In this document: one piece after another, positions 54,668 through 62,545 of the stretch
How positions within the stretch are numbered: the stretch's first letter is position 1
How the letters are laid out: every line of letters begins with the position of its first letter
Origin: DASSQJ01 sp963726295
Lineage (GTDB): Bacteria; Actinomycetota; Actinomycetes; Actinomycetales; Dermatophilaceae
Direction: 5' to 3'
NCBI GenBank assembly: GCA_963726295.1
Contig: CAVSBW010000008.1
Coordinates: 124,001-188,000, forward strand
DNA length: 64,000 nucleotides
Program-made: the position numbers and the translations under genes
Notes under the pieces: generated by a model
Seen by the model: the letters and a program-made list of their open reading frames with translations, nothing else
What the model was told of the DNA's origin: nothing
The model's database searches: none

Positions 54668-55507
54668 ATGCTGCTCCGCGACCGTCACCTCCTGCTCACC
54701 GGGGCCACCGGCACCATCGGCCGGCACCTGGCCGAGCAGGCCGTCAGACGCGGGGCTCGAGTCACCCTCGTCGCGCGCACCGTCTTCCCGCTCGCGGCGC
54801 TCGGTGACCGGCTCGGCGCCCATGCGGTGCCCGCCGACCTCACCGACCCCGCCTCGGCGGAGGAGGTCCGGGCGGCCGCCGAGCGCCTCGGGGGACCCGT
54901 CGACATCGTCGTCCACAACGCGGCGGTCGAGACGATCGGGCGGCTGGACGAGCTGGGGGCGGGAGACGTCGAGCGCACGGTGGCCCTCAACCTGACCGCA
55001 CCGTTGGCGTTGACCCGGCTGCTGCTCCCGGGGATGCTCGCGCGGGGCGCGGGTCATGTCGTCATGGTCTCCTCACTCGCGGGCGTGGCCACCTTCCCCG
55101 GGCTCGGCGTCTACGGGGCGACGAAAGCGGGATTGACCCACGCCACGGCCGCCCTGCGCATCGAGCTCGCCGGGACGGGTGTCGCGACGACGGTCGTCGA
55201 GCTCGGTCCGGTGGCCTCGGAGATGATGGAGCGCGCCCGCCGTCACCCGGAGTCCGGCGGCTCGTTCGCTCGGGTCGAGCGACTCCGGGCACTGCGCGAG
55301 CTCGAGCCCCGCGACGTCGCCCGCGGCGTCCTCGACGCGGTGGAGGCCGGCCGGCCGGTCCTCCGGCTGCCCCGGCGCGCCGCGCCGCTCGCGGCCCTGG
55401 CCTCCCTCCCCCGCGACCTCGTCCGGCTGGTCCTGACGGGGCTCCCGCGCCGTGAGGACCCGTCCGTCACCGACCTCGGCGCAGCGGCCGGCGGGCGCAC
55501 CCGGTGA
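54668..55507 (+). CDS. Short-chain dehydrogenase/reductase
   Basis: A 279-residue classical SDR. The cofactor motif TGATGTIG is at residues 11-18, NAA-type VHNAA at 83-87, catalytic Ser136 in VMVSSLAG, and Tyr149 with Lys153 in YGATKAG. An Asp in ADLTD favours NAD/FAD-adenine binding. A basic C-terminal extension of about 50 residues (RLPRRAAPLAALASLPRDLVRLVLTGLPRRE) contains a hydrophobic helix that may touch the membrane. It overlaps the E2-like gene by 4 nt (GTGA), so the two products likely act together. Confidence 0.9.
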   Translation: MLLRDRHLLLTGATGTIGRHLAEQAVRRGARVTLVARTVFPLAALGDRLGAHAVPADLTDPASAEEVRAAAERLGGPVDIVVHNAAVETIGRLDELGAGDVERTVALNLTAPLALTRLLLPGMLARGAGHVVMVSSLAGVATFPGLGVYGATKAGLTHATAALRIELAGTGVATTVVELGPVASEMMERARRHPESGGSFARVERLRALRELEPRDVARGVLDAVEAGRPVLRLPRRAAPLAALASLPRDLVRLVLTGLPRREDPSVTDLGAAAGGRTR

Positions 55508-56310
55508 TACAGCGCCCGGTCCGACGCAAGATCGCGGCCGCGACCTGGCGGGCGCCCTCGGAGGGGCGCATCCACGCCCGGACGGTCGTCGACGTCAGCG
55601 CCGCCCTCGACCACGTCGAGGGGTTGCGCACTGCCACCGGGGTGCGGGTGACCCTCACCCACCTCGTCGGCGCCGCCCTCGGACGAGCGCTGCGCGCGGT
55701 TCCCGAAGCCCGCTCCCGGGTCGTGCTGGGGCGGGTCGTGCCCAGCGACGACTGCACGGTGGCGTTCGCGGTCGACATCGCCGGGGGCCACGACCTCGGG
55801 CCGGTGCGGGTCCCGGACGCCGACCGGCTGACCAGCACCGAGGTCGCGCGCCGGGTGGAGTCGGCGGCCCGGACGCTGCGCGGCGACGAGGACCGCCACC
55901 ACCGCCGCACGTCGGGGCTGGTGCGGCTGGCGCCGTGGTGGGCGATGCGTCCGGTGGTCGCCACGGCCGGGCTGCTCGCCGGGGGTCTCGGCACGCCTGC
56001 GTTCGGGCAGCCCGGGCGACCCCTCGGCACCGCCTTCGTCTCCAACGTCGGCACCGTCGGGCTCGACGAGGCGTTCCTCGCGCCGGTGCCCTTCGCCCGC
56101 ACGTCCGTCTATCTGGCGGTGGGCGCGGTCCGCGATCGGCCGGTCGCGCTCGACGGGGAGGTGGTGGTCCGGCCCACGACCGTCCTCGTCGCGACGGCTG
56201 ACCACCGCGTCCTCGACGGCGCCCACGCCGGCCGGCTGCAGCAGGTGGTGGTCGAGCACCTGGCCGACCCGGCCCGGCTCGACGAGGGCCGGACCCCGGA
56301 CAGGGCCTGA
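55504..56310 (+). CDS. Stand-alone 2-oxoacid dehydrogenase acyltransferase (E2) catalytic domain
   Basis: A 268-residue protein made only of the CAT-like catalytic domain of E2 acyltransferases. The N-terminus reads RRKIAAATWRAPSEGRIHARTVVDVSAAL, then VTLTHLVGAALGRAL, SNVGTVGLDEAF and the catalytic motif DHRVLDGA (His234, Asp238). There is no lipoyl domain or peripheral-subunit-binding domain, so it cannot form an ordinary dehydrogenase core. It may transfer acyl groups from CoA directly. Its start overlaps the SDR stop, arguing for a joint function such as lipid or polyketide-like tailoring. Confidence 0.87.
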   Translation: MIQRPVRRKIAAATWRAPSEGRIHARTVVDVSAALDHVEGLRTATGVRVTLTHLVGAALGRALRAVPEARSRVVLGRVVPSDDCTVAFAVDIAGGHDLGPVRVPDADRLTSTEVARRVESAARTLRGDEDRHHRRTSGLVRLAPWWAMRPVVATAGLLAGGLGTPAFGQPGRPLGTAFVSNVGTVGLDEAFLAPVPFARTSVYLAVGAVRDRPVALDGEVVVRPTTVLVATADHRVLDGAHAGRLQQVVVEHLADPARLDEGRTPDRA

Positions 56311-56338
56311 GCCCAGGGCCCGGTCCCGGCCGAGGCCG

Positions 56339-56824
56339 TCAGGGTGCGCTGCCGGGCTCCAGCTGGCGGGCGAGGTACTGCTGGATGCCGACCCGCTCGA
56401 TGGCGTCGAGCTGGGACTCGAACCAGTCGGCGTGCTTCTCCTCGTCGCGGACCATCTCCTCGAAGACGGCCGCGGAGCCGTGGTCGCCGACGTCGTGGCA
56501 CTCCTGGGCCGCGGCGTTGAACTGGGCCACCGCGGCGAGCTCGCTGGTGTGTGCCAGCCGCAGCATCTCCTCGGCGTCCTCACCGACCGTGATGGCGTTC
56601 AGCTTCTGCACGTTGGGGTGGCCCTCGAAGAAGAGGATCCGGTTGATGATCGCGTCGGCATCCTTCATCTCGTCGATGGAGAGGTCGTAGAAGACCTTGC
56701 CGAGCCTCGTGAAGCCCCAGCTGTCGAGCATCCGGGCGTGCAGGAAGTACGTGTTCGTGACGGTGAGCTCGAAGGTCAGCGCCTCGTTGAAGAGCTCGAC
56801 GACACGGCGGTCAGCTGGCTGCAC
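56339..56824 (-). CDS. bfr: Bacterioferritin
   Basis: A 161-residue ferritin-like iron-storage protein. Ferroxidase ligands Glu19, Glu52, Glu95, Glu128 and His131 are present (FELTVTNTYFLHAR, IDEMKDAD, TSELAAVA, DEEKHADW), and Met53 can bind inter-subunit haem. The position of the usual His of the EM(K/R)H motif is Asp55 here, a notable change in the di-iron site. GTG 56824 has GGAG at about 7 nt. It overlaps the bfd gene by 14 nt; the pair is under an IdeR-type box. Confidence 0.92.
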   Translation of the reverse strand: MQPADRRVVELFNEALTFELTVTNTYFLHARMLDSWGFTRLGKVFYDLSIDEMKDADAIINRILFFEGHPNVQKLNAITVGEDAEEMLRLAHTSELAAVAQFNAAAQECHDVGDHGSAAVFEEMVRDEEKHADWFESQLDAIERVGIQQYLARQLEPGSAP

Positions 56825-57044
56825 GGATGGTCTCCTCGTCGATGGTGGCCGCCCGCAGGTCCTCCATCGTGCGAGCCCGGTGCACGTCATGCTCGCAGAC
56901 GATGGCCTTGACCGTGAAGACGCACCCGCCGCAGTCAGTGCCGGCACCGGTGACCCGGCAGACCTCGCCGAGGGTGACGGCGCCGCCGTCGACAGCGGCC
57001 GTGACCGAGGCGTCGTTGACGACCCGGCACTGGCAGACGATCAC
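56811..57044 (-). CDS. bfd: Bacterioferritin-associated ferredoxin-like protein
   Basis: A 77-residue [2Fe-2S] protein with the Bfd cysteine pattern: Cys4 and Cys6 (CQC), Cys38 and Cys41 (CGGC). Bfd reduces the haem and ferric core of bacterioferritin to release iron. It ends in RAATIDEETIRAAS, beyond the cluster domain. GTG 57044 has GGAGG 9 nt upstream. Its end overlaps bfr by 14 nt, and an IdeR-like box lies 60 nt upstream, so the operon is iron-responsive. Confidence 0.9.
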   Translation of the reverse strand: MIVCQCRVVNDASVTAAVDGGAVTLGEVCRVTGAGTDCGGCVFTVKAIVCEHDVHRARTMEDLRAATIDEETIRAAS

Positions 57045-57104
57045 TGCGGCACTCCTCCCGATGTCCCGCGGCCCGTCCGCGAGGTCAGGCAAACCCAACC
57101 ACAC

Positions 57105-57123
57105 AAAGGTAAGGCTCACCTAA
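57105..57123 (-). promoter_or_regulatory. IdeR/DtxR-type iron box
   Basis: Read toward bfd, TTAGGTGAGCCTTACCTTT matches the 19-bp IdeR consensus at 15 positions. It lies 61 nt upstream of the bfd start. IdeR activates or represses storage and uptake genes with iron; for bfr in mycobacteria it activates. Confidence 0.75.
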
Positions 57124-57200
57124 TGCGTTCCCACGATGCGGATGGGTGACGCATGGCCGGCCGCCCGTACCTGCCGGTGAGGCGCCGCTAGCGTGGGGCG

Positions 57201-57812
57201 ATGACGAGCCTGCTCAGTGCCGGACCGCCCGAGGTCCCCGGGGTCTACCGCGTGTGCCGGCTGACCGCCGACGCCGGGGAGGACGCCACCCCCCGGCACG
57301 CCGACCCGGACCTCCTCGGCCACGTCTGGGCCGGGCCGTACCTCGCCTACCCGGACGCCGTCGCGTTCGTCGTGCGCGACGACGCCGGCGTGGCGGGCTA
57401 CTGCGTCGGGGTGTCCGACACCGCGGCGTTCGAGGAGTGGCTCGAGACCGAGTGGCTGCCGCCGCTTCGGGCGCGCTACCCCGTCGGCAGCGGTGCCACA
57501 GCCGCGGACCGGGGCCTCGTCGGCCGGCTCCACGCGTGGCCACGCACCGACCCGGGCCTGGTGCGCCGCTTCCCCGCCCACCTGCACGTCGACCTGCTCC
57601 CCCGCCTCCAGGGACAGGGATGGGGCCGCCGCGTCCTCGACGCGCTGCTCGGCGAGCTCACAGCTCGGGGAGCACCCGGGGTGCACCTCGGTGTGGACCC
57701 GGCCAACCTGCGCGCCGTCGCCGTCTACGAGCGGCTCGGGTTCGTCACGGTCGGGGGCGACGCCACCAACCGGCTGTTCGCCCGGTCGCTGAAGGGCGAC
57801 CCCGTGCCGTAG
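57201..57812 (+). CDS. GNAT-family N-acetyltransferase
   Basis: A 203-residue acetyl-CoA-dependent acetyltransferase. The CoA pyrophosphate motif is LPRLQGQGWGRRVLDALLGEL (Q-x-x-G-x-G/A), followed by VHLGVDPANLRAVAVYERLGFVTVGGD, which is the classical motif B. The N-terminal part contains DLLGHVWAGPYLAYPDAVAFVV. Its substrate is unknown. TAGCGT lies 6 nt before the ATG, a likely leaderless promoter. Divergent from bfd. Confidence 0.9.
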   Translation: MTSLLSAGPPEVPGVYRVCRLTADAGEDATPRHADPDLLGHVWAGPYLAYPDAVAFVVRDDAGVAGYCVGVSDTAAFEEWLETEWLPPLRARYPVGSGATAADRGLVGRLHAWPRTDPGLVRRFPAHLHVDLLPRLQGQGWGRRVLDALLGELTARGAPGVHLGVDPANLRAVAVYERLGFVTVGGDATNRLFARSLKGDPVP

Positions 57813-57904
57813 CGAGCGGTACTCGACCGGTACCACGATGCCGCCGAGGGCGGGGTCCGCGCCACGGCACGGAACAGGCCGGCGCGGCACCCTGTTGTAC
57901 CCAC

Positions 57905-58318
57905 ATGGATCTGCACCCCGAGCTTCGGGAGCTCATCGAGTCCGGGCCACTCGCCCACCTCAGCACCATCAACGCCGACGGCAGCCCGCAGGTCAGCGTC
58001 ATCTGGATCGGCCTCGACGGCGACCAGGTCGTCAGCGGGCACCTCGGCCACTACGCCAAGCTGCGCAACATCGAACGCGACCCCCGCGTCGTCCTGTCGT
58101 TCCTCGGCGAGCGGGACCGTGGCGCGCTCCTCAACCCGTACGCCGTGCTCCACGCCCGCGCCACGGTCGAGGCCACGGAGACCGCGTGGGACCTCCTCGA
58201 CCGCCTCGGCAGGGTCTACCAGGGCCCGGACGCGACGTTCCCCGCGCCCCGCGCGCCGGGGTGGGTGGTGCGTTACGACATCAGGCGGGTCACCGGCGTC
58301 GGCGCCTGGACGGGGTGA
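57905..58318 (+). CDS. PPOX-class F420-dependent oxidoreductase
   Basis: A 137-residue split-barrel flavin/F420 protein: LRELIESGPLAHLSTINADGSPQVSVIWIGLDGDQVVSGHLGHYAKLRNIERDPRVVLSF is the diagnostic N-terminal half of F420-dependent PPOX-class enzymes in actinomycetes. They reduce or protect diverse small molecules with the deazaflavin F420. It acts in the cytosol. No Shine-Dalgarno is evident before the ATG. It is a single gene without an obvious partner. Confidence 0.9.
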   Translation: MDLHPELRELIESGPLAHLSTINADGSPQVSVIWIGLDGDQVVSGHLGHYAKLRNIERDPRVVLSFLGERDRGALLNPYAVLHARATVEATETAWDLLDRLGRVYQGPDATFPAPRAPGWVVRYDIRRVTGVGAWTG

Positions 58319-58330
58319 GCGGCGAGTCGC

Positions 58331-58513
58331 TCACCGCACCACAGGCAGGTCGGCGTCCAGCCCGTGCGCCCGCCGACGAGCCTGCTCCTCGCGCAACCAG
58401 TCCTCGAAACGCTGGTGGCACAGCACCCGGTCGTTGCGGCGCCGAACCCACTGGCATCCGGCCCACGCCCCCGCGAGGGCGGCGGCCACCCCCATCGCAA
58501 CCCACCCCGACAT
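58331..58513 (-). CDS. Small membrane protein
   Basis: A 60-residue protein with one N-terminal transmembrane helix (SGWVAMGVAAALAGAWAGC) and a charged, arginine-rich cytoplasmic tail (QWVRRRNDRVLCHQRFEDWLREEQARRRAHG). ATG 58513 is preferred because AAGGGGGA is 5 nt upstream; a start at 58540 would add nine residues. I do not recognise a family. Function unknown. Confidence 0.55.
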   Translation of the reverse strand: MSGWVAMGVAAALAGAWAGCQWVRRRNDRVLCHQRFEDWLREEQARRRAHGLDADLPVVR

Positions 58514-58625
58514 CGCGTCCCCCTTGTCGTCCGTTCCCATGGTGGGCCCGCCCCGGTGGGATCGCAACCGGAGGGCCGGCAGCCGGGGGCACCCGGCGCC
58601 CGCACGCCGGCCGGAACCGCTCGGC

Positions 58626-59935
58626 TCAGGCGACGAGGTCGCGCAGGCCCGACTCCACCGCGCCGAGCCAGCGGCCGACGCTCTCCCGGGCCTGGGGCGT
58701 GTCGGGGTACCGGGCGCGCAGGTGCATCCCGGTGTCGTTGACGACGAACCACACCATGACCCCGTCGGTACGGATGGCGGCCGACACGTACTGCAGCTCG
58801 AGCGCGGGGTCGACGGAGACCGGGAGCCGGCGCGTGTCGAGCCACGACAGCGCGAACATGCCCGGCCTCACCGGCATCCCGCCGTACGGCGCGAGGATCG
58901 GCCCGAGCGGCCACGACCCCAGCCCGATGGCCTCCGTGACGGCGGTCGCGCAGGCTCGCGGGTCGGGGTCGTCGGACTCGATGACGGCGTTGGTGATGAA
59001 CCAGCCGCAGGCCTCGTGCCAGCGCTTCTCGTGACGGCTGTGCACGGGGAAGACGGCGCGCAGCGGCCGCCCGGCCAGCTCGGCGGTGACCCGCGTGAGG
59101 ATGGAGGTGGCGAGGGCGGCCATCCGGACGTCCCCGGCCCTGGCCCGCTCCGAGAACCGTTGCACCCCAGCCAGGTCGAGCACGTCGCGGACCTCGACGA
59201 CCTCGGGCGGCGCCGGCCGCGCCTCCCCGAGCGGCAGCGGGAAGGCCGGCATCAGACCGCCCTCGGCGTCGAGGATGCCGAACCATCGCCGACGCACGTT
59301 CGGGGGCTCGCGGGGCAGGTCGAGCAGGGCCTGGGTGTGGTCGGCGAACGACGGCACCTCGGGCAGCCCGGTGCCCGGCGAGCGGCCGGCGCGGACGTCG
59401 TCGAGGCAGCCGAGCAGGTCGCGCACGAGCACGAGCAACGACCACATGTCGACGTGGGCGTGGTCTGCGGCGACGACGACGGCGGGTCTCTGGTCGGGGT
59501 CGGTGGAGTCGGGCACGACCACGCAGAGGCGGTGCGCGGGCCGCTCGAACGGGCGGCAGCTGTCGTCGAGGACCTCCCGCAGCACCTCGCGGGTGGCGCG
59601 GCCGGGGGCACGGCGTGCTCCGCCCAGGTACCGGGCGCGACGTCGACCTCGTGGAGGGTCAGCTCGTCGTCGTACTCGAGCGAGAAGACGGTGCGCAGCG
59701 TGCCGTGCCGGGCGACCACGGCGTCCCAGGCGGCGGCGAGCTCGTCCAGGCCGGCGGGGCCGGGCAGGCGCACGGCCACCGCCATCCAGGAGCCCGCGCG
59801 CTGGCCCTCGGCGACGTGCCGGCCCTGGTCGAACGACACCGGGACGCGCCGCCCGGGGTCGGAGGCGGCACGGACGCCGTAGCTGTGCAGCCGGCCGGCG
59901 GGCAGCGCCATCAGCGCCACGTTGGTCAGCCGCAT
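58626..59935 (-). pseudogene. Condensation-domain (PapA/NRPS C-like) acyltransferase, frameshifted
   Basis: The N-terminal frame (59935 down to about 59608) encodes RLTNVALMALPAGRLHSYG, then DELAAAWDAVVARHGTLRTVF; the rest, from ATREVLREVLDDSCRPFERPAHRLCVVVPD, follows in a second frame. One missing C in a run at 59604-59608 accounts for the break; restoring it gives about 436 residues. The active-site motif is ADHAHVDMW (HxxxD). Such stand-alone condensation proteins esterify lipids or peptides. A start at 59935 fits. Real mutation or homopolymer error cannot be told. Confidence 0.75.
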
Positions 59936-60063
59936 GCCGCCGTACTCTAGGGCGGCCCGCCACGGGAGACCCCGGTTCTCCGAACCGCGGACACTGCCCC
60001 GGCGTGGCGGGCGACGGTCGTAGCCTGAGCCAATCCCCGACGACGGTTTCCCGGGAGGTCAGC

Positions 60064-60882
60064 GTGCCCACGATCGACGTCATCGGCGCCGCCCTCGCCT
60101 TCGAGGTCAGCGGCGACCACGGGCCACTCGTCGTGCAGCTGCACGGGCTCACCTCGAGCCGCGCCCGCGACGCCCAGCTCGGACTCGACCTGCCGCGCGC
60201 GCTGCGCGACCACCGCATCCTGCGCTACGACGCCCGTGGCCACGGCAGCTCCACGGGGTCACCGCACCCGGCCGACTACGCGTGGAAGAACCTGGCCACC
60301 GACCTCCTCGAGCTGCTCGAGCACGTGGCCCCGGGCGAGCAGGTGCACGGGGTGGGGACGTCGATGGGCAGCGGCACCCTACTGCACGCTGCGCTCCTCG
60401 ACCCCGGTCGCTTCGCCAGCCTCACCCTCGTCGTGCCCCCCACGGCCTGGGAGAGCCGACGCGCGCAGGCCCGCACGTACCTCGTCAACGCCGACCTCGT
60501 CGAGCGCGAGGGCGTGGACGCGTTCGTCGAGCTGGGGCTCGTGGCCCCCGTGGTGCCGGCCCTCGCCGAGGCACCGCACACCCGCCCAGAGGTCTGCGAG
60601 CGGCTGCTCCCCTCGGTGTTGCGCGGCGCTGCCGCCACCGACCTCCCGGATGCCGACAGGGTCGGGCGCATCGAGGTCCCCACGCTCGTCCTCGCGTGGA
60701 GCGACGACCCCACGCACCCCCTGAGCACCGCGGCCCTCCTCCACGAGGTGATGCCGGAGAGCCGGCTCGTCGTCGCCCGCACGCCCTACGGGGTGATGGC
60801 GTGGCCGGGGCTGTTCGCCGACCACGTGACCGGCCACGCGCCCGTCGAGCGGGCCGACGTCGGCCAGCCGTCAGGCGCCTGA
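60064..60882 (+). CDS. Alpha/beta hydrolase, possibly lacking the catalytic His
   Basis: A 272-residue alpha/beta hydrolase fold protein. Ser100 in GVGTSMGSG is the nucleophile elbow and YDARGHGSS the HG-type loop. Near the C-terminus, where the catalytic His normally lies, the sequence is VARTPYGVMAWPGLFADHV, with no clear His before the tryptophan, so activity is in doubt. GTG 60064 has GGGAGG at 5 nt. It is divergent from the condensation-type gene and may once have worked with it. Convergent with the DoxX gene. Confidence 0.82.
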   Translation: MPTIDVIGAALAFEVSGDHGPLVVQLHGLTSSRARDAQLGLDLPRALRDHRILRYDARGHGSSTGSPHPADYAWKNLATDLLELLEHVAPGEQVHGVGTSMGSGTLLHAALLDPGRFASLTLVVPPTAWESRRAQARTYLVNADLVEREGVDAFVELGLVAPVVPALAEAPHTRPEVCERLLPSVLRGAAATDLPDADRVGRIEVPTLVLAWSDDPTHPLSTAALLHEVMPESRLVVARTPYGVMAWPGLFADHVTGHAPVERADVGQPSGA

Positions 60883-60895
60883 GCTGCGTGCGGAG

Positions 60896-61369
60896 TCAGC
60901 CCTCGTCGTCGGCGGACTCGAGCCGGCGACGCCCGGGGCGGTCACCCGCGTAGACCGCGGCGGCGATGAGGACCGGCTGGAAGGCCAGGCGCGCCAGCCG
61001 CGCCTGGTCGGTGTCGAGGCCGAAGCCGTCCTTCTGCTCGAGCCACTGCCCGATGTTGCCCGGGAACACGGCGAGGAAGAAGGCCGCGCCGACCAGGCCG
61101 AGCCGGGCCCGGTTGGGCTGTGGCCAGACGAGGACCGTGGCGGTACCGAGCGCGATCTCGACCCACCCGGACCACACGACGACGTCGTCGGGGTCGAACG
61201 GCACCCACTCGGGCACCTGGGCCTGGAACTCCTCGCGGAGCGAGGTGAGGTGCGCGACCCCGGCCCCGACGAGCGCGGCACCCAGGGCCACCTTGGTCAG
61301 CGCCCTGGTGGCCCGTCCGAAGCGGCTGCGGCTGTCCTTGGCGTTCCCGGTAGCGTCACGTCGTCCCAT
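60896..61369 (-). CDS. DoxX-family membrane protein
   Basis: A 157-residue protein with four transmembrane helices after a basic N-terminus, as in DoxX/DUF4267-like small membrane proteins (TKVALGAALVGAGVAHLTSLREEF; VVVWSGWVEIALGTATVLVWPQ; LGLVGAAFFLAVFPGNIGQWLE; QPVLIAAAVYAGDRPG). The motif FPGNIGQWLE is typical of this group. Its role is unknown; some DoxX proteins help respiratory or redox complexes. ATG 61369 is taken rather than an upstream ATG at 61387. This is the last gene before the composition shift. Confidence 0.85.
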   Translation of the reverse strand: MGRRDATGNAKDSRSRFGRATRALTKVALGAALVGAGVAHLTSLREEFQAQVPEWVPFDPDDVVVWSGWVEIALGTATVLVWPQPNRARLGLVGAAFFLAVFPGNIGQWLEQKDGFGLDTDQARLARLAFQPVLIAAAVYAGDRPGRRRLESADDEG

Positions 61370-61503
61370 ACCGCGATCCTGCCGCACAACGGCTCGCCAC
61401 CGCGGCGGCGCGCCACCCGGATGTCGGTCGGCGACGCCGTGCCCGGCTCGTCAGCACCCGGGCAGGCAGCACGGGCCGACCCCGGGCACCGGGACCCCCC
61501 TGA

Positions 61504-61526
61504 GTGCGCAAGGGGGGATTTGAACC
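61504..61526 (-). mobile_element. tRNA(Leu)-like 3'-end fragment, probable attachment site
   Basis: On the minus strand these 23 bases match the T-loop, T-stem 3' strand and acceptor 3' strand of an actinobacterial tRNA(Leu)-type gene (GGTTCAAATC, five C, CTTGCGCAC). The 5' part of the T-stem does not pair and the rest of a tRNA is missing, so only a 3' end is here. Integrases that target tRNA 3' ends leave exactly such a copy at one end of the element. Confidence 0.65.
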
Positions 61527-61560
61527 AGATGGATCCGCCCCGCCTGCAAGCGTATTTGCC

Positions 61561-61604
61561 TGTCCAACAGCGGAATTGGCGATACCGTTGCTTCCCGTTG
61601 GACA
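61561..61604. repeat. Inverted repeat next to the putative att site
   Basis: TGTCCAAC (61561-61568) and GTTGGACA (61597-61604) are perfect 8-bp inverted arms around 28 nt. They begin 35 nt inside the putative element and could be integrase arm-type sites or a structured RNA. The stretch 61388-61875 otherwise holds no credible gene. Confidence 0.5.
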
Positions 61605-61875
61605 CCGTTTCCGGGGGGTGGTGCTACACCGAGTAGCGCCAGCGCGATTTTCAGGTCTTGTTCGACGGGTTTCCGTCGGACCCCCACAGACTACCGGCCC
61701 GATCCCCGCACGAGACAAAGGGGAAAGTGGTCCGCCCTCACCTCTGACGTGCACATCGACCCGATCCAGGCAGCGGCCACCGGGGGTCGAAGGGCGGTGG
61801 GTCGATGGATGGCTGATGGCGGCGAATAGGACCAGTCACGTCCCGTCGTCTGATCGGCCGAGGAATGATTGCCGC

Positions 61876-62382
61876 GTGGTGATCGTGCGGGCGACACGGA
61901 AGCTGCTGCCGCGTCTGTCGGCACCAGCGGCCTCGGACGAGGACGTGTCGACGACGATGCTGGGCGATTGGTATGCCACCTTCTTGAACTGGCGTCCGAG
62001 CCAGGTCGCGCTCTTCGTGAGTGAGACGACACTGCTGCCGGTGCTGTTTCCGTTGGCGCCGGCGTCGTCGGCCTTGGAGCGCTTTCCAAGCCACCTCGCT
62101 CAGGTCCTTCGAGCGCACGGCGTCGAGGAGTCCGTCATCGCCCTCGAGTGCAGCGACAGCACCGAGTGCCGGCTCGCTGGGACGAGCAGCCGGAGCGTCG
62201 TGGGATCGATGAACGAGTTCGGCTTCCTCGCCGATGCCCACCGCGCTCAACACGCGGAGCTGGACTTGCTAGAGGTTTCCATGAAGCTGTCGACGGTGCC
62301 GTGCGGGCCGCTGTACAAGCGCTACGTCAGCCCCGACCGCGAGCTGCACGCCCTCGTCAACTCGTACACCGGACACCCGTAG
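61876..62382 (+). CDS. DUF6933-type protein
   Basis: A 168-residue protein resembling the DUF6933 family: VVIVRATRKLLPRLSAP, then STTMLGDWYATFLNWRPSQVALFVSETTLLPVLFPLAPA, and the C-terminal RSVVGSMNEFGFLADA...DRELHALVNSY. The function of this family is unknown. GTG 61876 or 61879 starts it; upstream the frame is open but not protein-like. Its codon use is less GC-biased than that of the genes left of 61.4 kb. It is the first intact gene inside the putative integrated element. Confidence 0.75.
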   Translation: MVIVRATRKLLPRLSAPAASDEDVSTTMLGDWYATFLNWRPSQVALFVSETTLLPVLFPLAPASSALERFPSHLAQVLRAHGVEESVIALECSDSTECRLAGTSSRSVVGSMNEFGFLADAHRAQHAELDLLEVSMKLSTVPCGPLYKRYVSPDRELHALVNSYTGHP

Positions 62383-62526
62383 TCACAGCGATGCTCGGTC
62401 GGCCGGAATCCTGATGCCCTCTCGGGTACCCGCATTCAGACCCGGAAGCCGGGTGGTGGCCGGTCGGGGCGTGGCGGTGGATCGCACCGTGTTCCCGGAT
62501 GGCGCCCGCGGCCGATCACGCTCATT

Positions 62527-62537
62527 TCGTTATACGA
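62527..62537. promoter_or_regulatory. Operator/-10 region of the antitoxin gene
   Basis: TCGT-TAT-ACGA is a short palindrome that overlaps TATACG, a likely -10 box 9 nt before GTG 62546. RHH antitoxins usually bind such sites to repress their own operon. Confidence 0.45.
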
Positions 62538-62545
62538 TTTCATTC

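Noticed and set aside
61504..61640. Possible complete tRNA gene around the tRNA-like 3' end
   Set aside because: The T-stem 5' strand does not pair and no D- or anticodon arm can be built on the minus strand; only a 3' fragment is present.
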